Source of the DNA: Chloroflexota bacterium
GTDB taxonomy: Bacteria > Chloroflexota > Anaerolineae > UBA7937 > JACPPX01
Length of the DNA: 12,160 nt
Direction of reading: 5' to 3'
Assembly (NCBI GenBank): GCA_016196905.1
Contig: JACPWV010000036.1
Location: forward strand, 1-12,160
Shown: piece by piece, positions 1 to 6,451 of the stretch
Layout of the letters: each line of letters starts with the position of its first letter
How positions within the stretch are numbered: position 1 is the first letter of the stretch
Program-made: the position numbers and the translations under genes
The notes under the pieces: model-generated
Database searches by the model: none
The model's input: the letters and a program-made list of their open reading frames with translations, nothing else
What the model was told of the DNA's origin: nothing

Positions 1-297
1 GACGAACACGTCGGTGCCCTGCACCACGACCTTGTAGGAAGGCACCGGGCTCGCCGCAGGCGGCCCAGTATTTTGGCCCGTGCGCACATCGAAGAGGGAG
101 CCGTGCCAGGGGCAGGTCACACTATATCCCTGTAGCGAACCCTCTGATAGCGGCCCACCGGCGTGGGTGCAGGTGTCGCCGATGGCGTAGAACGCACCGC
201 CCACATTGAAGAGGGCGATCTCCTTGCCCTCGGTCTCCACCAACTTTCCCCGGCCGGGGGCTGGATCGCTCACGCTAGCAATTTTGACCAGGGCCAT
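1..297 (-). CDS. Rieske-type [2Fe-2S] ferredoxin, C-terminus cut by window edge
   Basis: Small soluble Rieske protein, probably an electron carrier or the ferredoxin subunit of an oxygenase or nitrite-reductase-like (NirD type) system. The visible 99 residues begin MALVKIASVSD. They carry both halves of the Rieske cluster motif: CTH at residues 47-49 and CPWH at about 67-70. These supply the Cys/His pairs that bind the two irons. The glycine-rich ends of the motif and the following GSLFDVRTG strand fit the family. Such proteins are usually 100-110 residues, so only the last few are missing. The ATG at 297 is preceded by a strong GGGAGGAG ribosome binding site. There is no signal peptide, so it should be cytoplasmic. 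It lies 130 bp downstream of moaA on the same strand and may be co-transcribed with it. Its electron partner cannot be told from this window. Confidence 0.9.
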   Translation of the reverse strand, partial: MALVKIASVSDPAPGRGKLVETEGKEIALFNVGGAFYAIGDTCTHAGGPLSEGSLQGYSVTCPWHGSLFDVRTGQNTGPPAASPVPSYKVVVQGTDVFV

Positions 298-427
298 GAT
301 CTCCTCCCTCGCAGCATTATTTTGAAATTCGAGCCTAAAAGGCTAGCGGAGGACTGCGGTGAGAGAGTCGTTCGCGCCTCAGAGAAAGCTCTAACCGCTC
401 AGGATCGAGGTGATCTTCGCCGGGCGC

Positions 428-1405
<978 letters not shown>

Positions 1406-1439
1406 GCTCCCCTGCCTATCCACGAGGTGGACGCTTATT

Positions 1440-1468
1440 ATTCTAGGGACCTGGAGTTTTTTTGTCAA
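1440..1468 (-). promoter_or_regulatory. sigma-70 type promoter of moaA
   Basis: On the minus strand TTGACA (1463-1468) is followed by a 17-bp spacer and TAGAAT (1440-1445). This is a consensus -35, optimal spacing and a one-mismatch -10. Transcription would start near 1433, leaving about 28 bases before the moaA ATG at 1405. It excludes the longer moaA reading frame upstream. Confidence 0.85.
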
Positions 1469-1542
1469 CTTCGTCATAAAAATCTCGGCGCCTCGAGCGC
1501 TGGGTGGTGAGGAACCGGGCTGCGCCTTCTCAACGCCACTTC

Positions 1543-1578
1543 GACAAAGAAAATGGCCCCTTCTTGCACCCGGGGCCA
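1543..1578 (-). terminator. Rho-independent terminator of the beta-propeller gene
   Basis: On the minus strand a 7-bp perfect stem, TGGCCCC/GGGGCCA (1572-1578 with 1554-1560), has an 11-base loop and is followed by TTTTCTTTG. It lies about 20 bases after the stop of the propeller gene and just ahead of the moaA promoter. It therefore separates the two leftward transcription units. Confidence 0.85.
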
Positions 1579-1598
1579 CCGACCAAGACAGACCGTTT

Positions 1599-2750
1599 TT
1601 ATCGCCAGGACCAGACCCCGAGGGGACCGCTGGCGATCTGGTGGCGTTGGCCGTTCTCGCTATCCACCACCCAGACCCCCACACCCCCTACCTCGCCGCG
1701 ACCGGCGAAGACGATCTGGCGGCTGTCCGGAGACCAGAAGGATACCGAATGGGCGTATTGGTCGAAGAAGGGCAGCATGTCCAGCAGCTCACGACTGGGC
1801 ACGAAGGCCGCTAACCATTTGCGCTCCCCACTCTCCACCTCCACCACCCAGAGCCCCAGACGCAGCCCGACCTGGGACTGGCTCAACGGATTGGCGCGCG
1901 TGGTGGTGAGCTCAGGGACCAGGTAGGCGATCTTGCGCCCGTCGGGAGACCAGAAGAAAGCCAGCGGATTGTCTGTGGTGAACTGGGTCTTTTGTCCACT
2001 CTCGACGTCCAGGAGCCACAGGGGACCGAAGGTGCCCAGGTCGGGATCATTGGTAACGATATAGGCCACCTGATCGCCCACCGGCGCCCATTGGAAGGCG
2101 ATCGCCCCTTGGAAGCGCAGCAGGCGTATAGGCTCTCCACCCTGCCCGCCTGGGGCAGGGGCCAGCACCAGGTCGCTTCGCCCGTCCTTCTCCTCGGTGA
2201 CGTAGAGCAAATGACGGCCATCGCGCGACCAAGCGGGCGCCGCGAAGAGACCGGGCTGGTCAGAGAGCGCTTCCAATTGTCCCTCGACCTTGGCCACAGC
2301 TAAGCGCTCCCCGCTCACGTGCATCAACAGCGCGCTGGAATCGGGGGCCCAATCGAAATAAAAGGGGGAGCCGCGCTCCAGCCGCCGCGCGACGACCGAG
2401 CCGGCGCGGGCTAAACGCAGCGATACGTCATCGCTCTCCTGGGTGAGGAAAGAAATGTAGCTCCCGTTAGGGGACCAATAAAGATAGAAGGGGCGGCTGT
2501 CCGTGCTGGAGAAGGTCTCCACTCGCTGGCTGTTCTCCAGCCGAAGGTTGATCAGCGAATGCTTCACCCGTTGCCCCTCCCGGTGGGTGGCGATGAAGGC
2601 CACCCGTTCTCCATCCGGCGACCAGGTAGGCCAGCCGTAGACCCGGGCGCTCTCCTCGTCCAACAGATTGGCATCCTGGGTGAGGGGGCGCAGCTGGCCG
2701 CCATCAGGGTGGATGGTATAGATATTTCCATCCGCCCCTTGAAACGCCAC
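1599..2750 (-). CDS. PD40/TolB-like seven-bladed beta-propeller protein, N-terminus uncertain
   Basis: Unassigned WD40-like propeller of the TolB/PD40 type. Seven repeats carry the W-[SA]-x-[DNV]-[GS] turn at about residues 43, 92, 134, 174, 221, 267 and 339 (for example WSPDGERVAF, WSPDGRKIAYL, WSPDSRQIVFA). The C-terminus GVWSWR looks like a normal family ending. These proteins are usually exported or lipid-anchored and bind other proteins or saccharides, but no signal peptide is visible. The first family-like strand is LVAFQGADGNIYTIHPDGG, and the listed start is a GTG inside it without a ribosome binding site. The frame stays open upstream to 2903 through a low-complexity Gly/Arg-rich stretch containing a 14-G homopolymer. 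Either the true 5' end is lost, or a frameshift or assembly error in the tract hides the leader. The function cannot be named. Confidence 0.8.
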   Translation of the reverse strand: MAFQGADGNIYTIHPDGGQLRPLTQDANLLDEESARVYGWPTWSPDGERVAFIATHREGQRVKHSLINLRLENSQRVETFSSTDSRPFYLYWSPNGSYISFLTQESDDVSLRLARAGSVVARRLERGSPFYFDWAPDSSALLMHVSGERLAVAKVEGQLEALSDQPGLFAAPAWSRDGRHLLYVTEEKDGRSDLVLAPAPGGQGGEPIRLLRFQGAIAFQWAPVGDQVAYIVTNDPDLGTFGPLWLLDVESGQKTQFTTDNPLAFFWSPDGRKIAYLVPELTTTRANPLSQSQVGLRLGLWVVEVESGERKWLAAFVPSRELLDMLPFFDQYAHSVSFWSPDSRQIVFAGRGEVGGVGVWVVDSENGQRHQIASGPLGVWSWR

Positions 2751-2829
2751 GAGGCCGACCCCGCGATAATCCTCAGCTCCCCGCGGGCCACCCCTGGCCG
2801 CGTCGAGGAGCGCCCGCCCCCTCCCCCGG

Positions 2830-2843
2830 CCCCCCCCCCCCCC
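2830..2843. repeat. 14-bp poly-C (plus) / poly-G (minus) homopolymer tract
   Basis: Fourteen consecutive C on the plus strand sit inside a longer C-rich stretch (2817-2843). The tract lies about 80 bp upstream of the assigned start of the propeller gene, within its open frame. Tracts like this change length by slippage and are also error-prone in sequencing, so the reading frame upstream of it is unreliable. Confidence 0.9.
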
Positions 2844-2903
2844 AGATATACCCTCGTCGCAATCGCGAGGTGTGAACAGGGATTGCCCTGCTCGATGAAT
2901 GGC

Positions 2904-3107
2904 TCAGCGACGTCGGTTATAAGGGGATTGATTGGTCGGCTTTAGTGAGATACCTAGGTCAGAAGATTTAGAGCGACCAGCGTCGTCCGTTCACCCTAGT
3001 TTGAGGCCGATGATCTGTGTCGGCGTATTCTGCTTAACCAATTGCCTCAACGTCTGCAAATCATTACTCGTCCACTCACTGCCGTGATTCGGCGGGTCAT
3101 TTGCCAT
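2904..3107 (-). pseudogene. Small conserved hypothetical protein gene interrupted by an in-frame TGA
   Basis: A 67-codon reading frame starts at the ATG at 3107, after AGGTGA with 7-base spacing. It begins MANDPPNHGSEWTSNDL, runs to residue 38 (QIIGLKLG), meets TGA at 2991-2993, and continues in the same frame as TDDAGRSKSSDLGISL and KPTNQSPYNRRR to a second TGA at 2904. From memory, this pattern (TPT..IGLKLGRT, then SLKPTNQSPY) is that of a widespread family of 60-70 residue bacterial proteins of unknown function. In that family an Arg stands where the TGA is, which suggests a CGA to TGA change. The part after the stop also departs from the remembered family (AGRSKSS for AVRSKAS), as expected after loss of function. 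Alternatives are a functional 38-residue product or stop readthrough. The family recall was not checked. Confidence 0.65.
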
Positions 3108-3177
3108 CTCGACATCACCTTTCTAATATGTCTCTTCCCTCGTAAACGATAGGCGGTAGGTCGCTGTCGTTAAGCTC

Positions 3178-3193
3178 CAAAGCGCTTGCTTTG
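3178..3193 (-). terminator. Small hairpin after the membrane protein gene, weak terminator candidate
   Basis: A perfect 6-bp stem CAAAGC/GCTTTG with a 4-base loop starts 4 bases after the TAG stop of the 3198-3824 gene. No T run follows, so termination is uncertain. It may instead stabilise the 3' end of the messenger. Confidence 0.35.
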
Positions 3194-3197
3194 AAAT

Positions 3198-3824
3198 CTA
3201 AGACGCGTCCTGACCGTCCTCCTCCAGCAGCACGGGCTGGTAGGGTTGTCCATCCAGATCCTCGAAGCGACCGGCACCCACATTCTGGGCCTGGTTGTGC
3301 CAGCTCAGGAGAGCCTGGAAGGAGTCCGGGGAGCTAGCCAAGAGCGGGGAGATGAAGAATTGGTCAAGCTCTATGCGCGCCGACACCAGGTAGGCCTCTT
3401 CTTCTCGTCCACTGACTAACCACACCGGTTCGCTGGTCAGCAGGAGGATGGTGGTACGGCCCACCTGGCAGTTCTCATCCAGCGTCTCTCCACCGCAAGT
3501 CACAGGATGATAGAAGCTCTGAGACCACTCGTAGATGTTTAGGATGCTCTGGCTCGCCTGCTCCTCCGTGATCCCCTTGGGGATGTAGGCCGCCACGCTC
3601 ACCCGTGCGTCTCGCACCGTCCAATCCACCACCGTGAGGGGGGCCACCTGGGTGGGACCGTCCGGCTGCGCGGGATCGCCCAGAGGACGGTTCTGCCACC
3701 AAACCACCCCCCACAGCAGGGAGGCGAGGAAGACCAGGCTGGCGATGAATCGCCTAGCCAGGTACACCCGCCGTAGGCGCGGGCTGGGATTCTGCCTCTT
3801 CTCGCTCATCTCCGTGATGTCCAT
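3198..3824 (-). CDS. Single-pass membrane protein of unknown function, coupled to the FtsH-like protease gene
   Basis: I do not recognise this 208-residue protein. A basic N-terminal stretch (residues 8-25, rich in R and K) is followed by one hydrophobic segment at about 27-43 (FIASLVFLASLLWGVVWW), then a soluble domain of about 160 residues. By the positive-inside rule that domain should lie outside the membrane. C110 and C119 could form a disulfide there. The domain alternates short beta-like stretches (APLTVVDWTV, RVSVAAYIP, TTILLLT, YLVSARIEL) and ends with an acidic tail. The start at 3824 has AGGGA just upstream and overlaps the 3' end of the FtsH-like gene by 71 bp, an arrangement that suggests translational coupling. 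A start at 3809 (MSEKRQ) is possible. From context it may be an adaptor, regulator or substrate of the protease, which is inference only. Confidence 0.85.
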   Translation of the reverse strand: MDITEMSEKRQNPSPRLRRVYLARRFIASLVFLASLLWGVVWWQNRPLGDPAQPDGPTQVAPLTVVDWTVRDARVSVAAYIPKGITEEQASQSILNIYEWSQSFYHPVTCGGETLDENCQVGRTTILLLTSEPVWLVSGREEEAYLVSARIELDQFFISPLLASSPDSFQALLSWHNQAQNVGAGRFEDLDGQPYQPVLLEEDGQDAS

Positions 3825-5541
3825 CCGGTCCCTGCATCCCTTCGGAGTCTTGGGACCCCTCCAGAATGCGAACGACCTCTTCCCCGTAGAGCTCCTCTTT
3901 CTCCATCAGCGCCTTTGATAACCTATCGATGGGGTCCCGGAGCGGCCCCGAGATCAACTTGCGGGCCTCTTGAGCCGATCGCTCCAACTCCTCGCTGGCC
4001 AGGTTCAAAATCTCTTTGGGAGTTTCCTCCCCGAAGGCCACCGCCCTCCACCCGAAGGCTCCCTCTCGAGCCAGCTCGAGTACGTAGGCTTGCGCGTTGC
4101 GCATGTCCCCGAACATTGAAGGGTAGATCCCCCGGTCCCCGAAGAACACCTCCTCGGCGATCACCCCACCCAGCGAGATAATCAGGCCTTTGCGCGCCTC
4201 GCCCACCGTCGGTTTCTTCCAAGGCCGCGTCTTCTGGGGGGCGACGTGCCCGCCGGCCGCCCCGTAGCGGACGATGCTGGCGACCTTGATGGTGTAGCGA
4301 TCCCGGGGATATAGGTGCCACATGAGGGCAGCGTGGGCCGCTTCGTGAACGGCCGTGTGCTTCAGGTCATCCGGCTCCCGCTTGATCGGCTGGCGGAGGC
4401 CACTCATCTTTGCCTCAGAGAAGGCCCGCACCCAGTGGCGGTAGCCCACCCGTCGCTCCCCATCGGCGAAGGCCATCAGGGCGGCATTGTTCAAGGTCTG
4501 CCGGATGAAGGCCGGGGTCTCCTCCATGGCATCGTAGGCGACCAAGTCCGCGGTCAGCGTCTCATCGTGCCGGTACCGGTCGATGTAATACTGGCAGATA
4601 TCCTTCTGGCCTTCGAAGTCCGGCAAATCCACGTGAACCCGGAGCCCCAGCCTGCCCGGCCGGGTCAGGGCGGGGTCCAGGACGTCGGGTCGGTTGGTGG
4701 AGCCGATGACCATTAGACGAGGCGTCTCCCATCCGGGAGGCAAGTATCCAAAGAAGTTGCGCATCCGACGTAGGAATTTCCAGATCCGCGAGCGCCCCTC
4801 GCTCAGTCCATCCAGCTCGATGAGCAGGGTGTTGAGCAACCCCCCACCGCCCATGGCCATCCCGCCCATCATGGGCATGGGATGCGTACCTAGGCCAAAG
4901 CCTTGTCCCATCGCCATCCCCCCTCGGGAGCCCCCGATGGCATCGATCTCGTCGATGAAAAGGATGCAAGACCCGTACTCGTCGGCCAGGTTGCGGGCCC
5001 GCCGGAACAGGCCGGAGACCTTGAGGGGACCAATCCCTATGAAGGTGCCCATCAGGCTGGAGGCCTCCACCGACAGGAAGGGGATGCCTGCCTCGGAGGC
5101 GATGACCTTGGCCAGATAGGTCTTTCCGCCTCCCGGAGGACCCTCGAAGAGCATCCCGGCCTGGTATTCTCCACCCATGGCCTCAAATTCTCGCACGCCC
5201 TTCAGAATATCCACCCAAGTCTTGGCGCGCCGGACCAGTTCGGGCTGACCGCGATAGTCTTCCCAGGCGTAGTTCAGGTCCCCCGGCATGAGCAGTGTAA
5301 CCTTAATCCGACTCGCCAACACATAGAAGAAGAGGCCGATCCAGACTATGACCTGGATGGCCATGAACGCGACGAGATACAGGCCCTGAAACGTGAGGCC
5401 CAGCACCAGCATCGCGTACTGCACAGCGAAGAAGTTGATGGTTAAGAAGACCAGGCCGAAGGCCAGCGGGATCCAAATCCGCTTGCGGTACTTGAAAAAG
5501 TTGGCCAGCGACTTCTTAAATTTTCTCCACGCTTCGATCAT
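3754..5541 (-). CDS. FtsH-like membrane-anchored AAA+ zinc metalloprotease (M41 family), divergent
   Basis: ATP-dependent protease that should extract and degrade membrane or cytosolic proteins at the inner face of the membrane. Two transmembrane segments (about residues 22-46 and 54-78) precede the AAA+ domain: Walker A GPPGGGKT (134-141), pore loop FIGIG (167-171), Walker B ILFIDEID (193-200), and the second region of homology around STNRPDVLDPALTRPGR. The peptidase has HEAAH (399-403) in TAVHEAAHAALMWH, and D479 of FGDMRNAQ as the likely third zinc ligand, so both activities appear intact. At 595 residues it is slightly short. It differs from ordinary FtsH in three ways: the loop between the transmembrane segments is only about 8 residues, a Gly/Met-rich insert fills 204-234, and the second arginine-finger position is Leu (PGRLGLR for PGRFDR). 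AGGAGG precedes the start. An acidic tail overlaps the next gene. Confidence 0.92.
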   Translation of the reverse strand: MIEAWRKFKKSLANFFKYRKRIWIPLAFGLVFLTINFFAVQYAMLVLGLTFQGLYLVAFMAIQVIVWIGLFFYVLASRIKVTLLMPGDLNYAWEDYRGQPELVRRAKTWVDILKGVREFEAMGGEYQAGMLFEGPPGGGKTYLAKVIASEAGIPFLSVEASSLMGTFIGIGPLKVSGLFRRARNLADEYGSCILFIDEIDAIGGSRGGMAMGQGFGLGTHPMPMMGGMAMGGGGLLNTLLIELDGLSEGRSRIWKFLRRMRNFFGYLPPGWETPRLMVIGSTNRPDVLDPALTRPGRLGLRVHVDLPDFEGQKDICQYYIDRYRHDETLTADLVAYDAMEETPAFIRQTLNNAALMAFADGERRVGYRHWVRAFSEAKMSGLRQPIKREPDDLKHTAVHEAAHAALMWHLYPRDRYTIKVASIVRYGAAGGHVAPQKTRPWKKPTVGEARKGLIISLGGVIAEEVFFGDRGIYPSMFGDMRNAQAYVLELAREGAFGWRAVAFGEETPKEILNLASEELERSAQEARKLISGPLRDPIDRLSKALMEKEELYGEEVVRILEGSQDSEGMQGPDGHHGDEREEAESQPAPTAGVPG

Positions 5542-5593
5542 GATGGCAGCCTCCTCTACTTTTCTTCTCGGACCCTGCCCTTCGACACCTGCC

Positions 5594-5692
5594 TCAGCTC
5601 GGATTAGATGCCGGCGTGGTCTCAGTCGGCGAGCCAGGACGTGTCTCTGAAGGCAACGCTACTTCGTTGTCTTCCTGCGGTGCTGGATCCAT
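5594..5692 (-). CDS. Possible 32-residue acidic, Pro/Thr-rich peptide
   Basis: A small frame beginning MDPAPQEDNEVALPSETR and ending TTPASNPS. Its composition (acidic, Pro/Ser/Thr-rich) resembles a disordered tail rather than random sequence. No ribosome binding site is visible and the frame upstream of the ATG looks non-coding. It lies about 50 bp before the FtsH-like gene and overlaps the end of the frame at 5659-5775. It could be the displaced C-terminal tail of the interrupted ORF next to it. Weakly supported. Confidence 0.25.
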   Translation of the reverse strand: MDPAPQEDNEVALPSETRPGSPTETTPASNPS

Positions 5693-5955
5693 GCTGCATC
5701 GACTTGGTCGTGCTCGGCGTTGGCGTCCTCTACCCGCTTCCTAGCAGCGCGAGGTCGCTCGAGGTCTCTCTCGGTTCAGAGCTTTTCCTTTCCCAAAAGC
5801 TCTTTGGGGAGCTTGTCGCAGGCCCCTTCAGCAGCCAATTTCTCCTCGATGGCTCGCTTGCGTCGCCGATCCAACTCTTTATCCGTAAGGGACTCTGGCG
5901 GAGGTTCGTTCTGTCCGCCTGGGTGAGTTCCTATTCTTCGATAGATCTGATCCAT
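5659..5955 (-). pseudogene. Small charged alpha-helical protein ORF, interrupted by an in-frame TGA
   Basis: The frame from the ATG at 5955 encodes MDQIYRRIGTHPGGQNEPP and a Lys/Glu/Arg-rich helix (ELDRRRKRAIEEKLAAEG), ending in GKEKL at a TGA (5776-5778). The same frame then continues as TERDLERPRAARKRVEDAN and EHDQVDAAWIQHRRKTTK to a TAG at 5659. Both parts have coding-like composition and together would make a protein of about 98 residues that is mostly helix or coiled coil. The intact first part (59 residues, 5776-5955) may be the real gene; if so, the rest is decayed. GAGAAG upstream is only a weak ribosome binding site. It lies in the leader of the FtsH-like operon, downstream of the promoter at 6142-6170. 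I do not recognise a family. Confidence 0.5.
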
Positions 5956-6269
5956 GCTTCTCTAGCCTAGCAGACCCAGCCCCAGCCGGCCTGACCGTAA
6001 GAAAGTGTACACATCCCCTGGGTCCGCCTTTCCGCCCTGCTCAGTCCTGGCTGTATTGGGCCAAGGGGCTAGCAGCACAATTCGGGTCCCTTCTCAACTC
6101 GTAGGGAAGGGAGAATTCGCCGAGGAGTATTTTTATCTTAATATATATCAAATTCTGAGGCGGCGGTCAACAGGAGAACAGTACCAGATTCCTAACTATA
6201 TATACACCCCAGAGCCCACCATTGGTTCCCCCCCGGGGGTCCTGATCGCCCCGTAGTCCGTTAGTACCC
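5956..6269. other. Intergenic region between the divergent operons, no gene supported
   Basis: It holds the leftward promoter (6142-6170), an AT-rich stretch at about 6129-6152, a second one at 6196-6206 (TATATATA type), and a C/G palindrome (CCCCCGGGGG) near 6230-6240. A plus-strand frame at 6005-6256 is open but has no ribosome binding site or recognisable domain, so I did not call it. Confidence 0.6.
6142..6170 (-). promoter_or_regulatory. sigma-70 type promoter of the leftward FtsH-like operon
   Basis: On the minus strand TTGACC (6165-6170), a 17-bp spacer and TATATA (6142-6147) lie in an AT-rich pocket, with TATATT two bases further on as an alternative -10. Transcription would begin near 6135, about 180 bases upstream of the small ORF at 5955. 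It is the only good leftward promoter found ahead of the FtsH-like gene. Confidence 0.6.
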
Positions 6270-6298
6270 TTGACCCACTTTTCGAAAGGTGTTATAGT
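6270..6298 (+). promoter_or_regulatory. sigma-70 type promoter of the GTPase/roadblock operon
   Basis: TTGACC (6270-6275), a 17-bp spacer and TATAGT (6293-6298) form a near-consensus promoter. Transcription would start near 6305, giving a leader of about 147 bases before the first gene at 6452. Confidence 0.8.
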
Positions 6299-6327
6299 TG
6301 CCAATGAGAGAATTTAAGAATCTTTAT

Positions 6328-6394
6328 GTTGACGGCATCAGCGCCGTCGACGCAAGCCCCGAGTACTCGATATTTTTTTATTTTTTTCTTTTCT
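6328..6394 (+). promoter_or_regulatory. Leader hairpin and T-rich tract ahead of the GTPase operon, possible attenuator
   Basis: Within the leader, GTTGACGGC (6328-6336) pairs with GCCGTCGAC (6343-6351), a 9-bp stem with one G-T pair and a 6-base loop. A second palindrome, CGAGTACTCG (6360-6369), runs directly into two runs of seven T (6372-6387). This resembles an inefficient intrinsic terminator or attenuator in front of the operon. The hairpin beside the T tract is weak and the strong one is about 20 bases away, so it may only be an insulating or stabilising structure. No known riboswitch consensus was recognised. Confidence 0.4.
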
Positions 6395-6451
6395 GGATGT
6401 GGGGACGGGGGAAAGGGGTATTTTAGCCTGCCTGAGAGATGAGCGATCCAC

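Noticed and set aside
326..350. Small hairpin AGCC/GGCT between moaA and the Rieske gene as a terminator
   Set aside because: Only four base pairs and no T run on the minus strand. Co-transcription of the two genes cannot be excluded on this basis.
1406..1684. N-terminal extension of moaA by 93 residues
   Set aside because: It would contain the moaA promoter and the upstream terminator, and the family's normal N-terminus begins at the ATG at 1405.
2904..5955. TGA read as a sense codon (alternative genetic code), suggested by two TGA-interrupted small genes and only one TGA stop among ten complete genes
   Set aside because: None of the confident long genes in the window contains an in-frame TGA, as expected under the standard code, and the first operon gene ends naturally at TGA 7820-7822 with the next gene overlapping it. 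Local mutation or error fits better.
6005..6256. Plus-strand frame of 83 codons starting with GTG
   Set aside because: No ribosome binding site or domain. It spans the leftward promoter and AT-rich DNA, and it ends before the rightward promoter.
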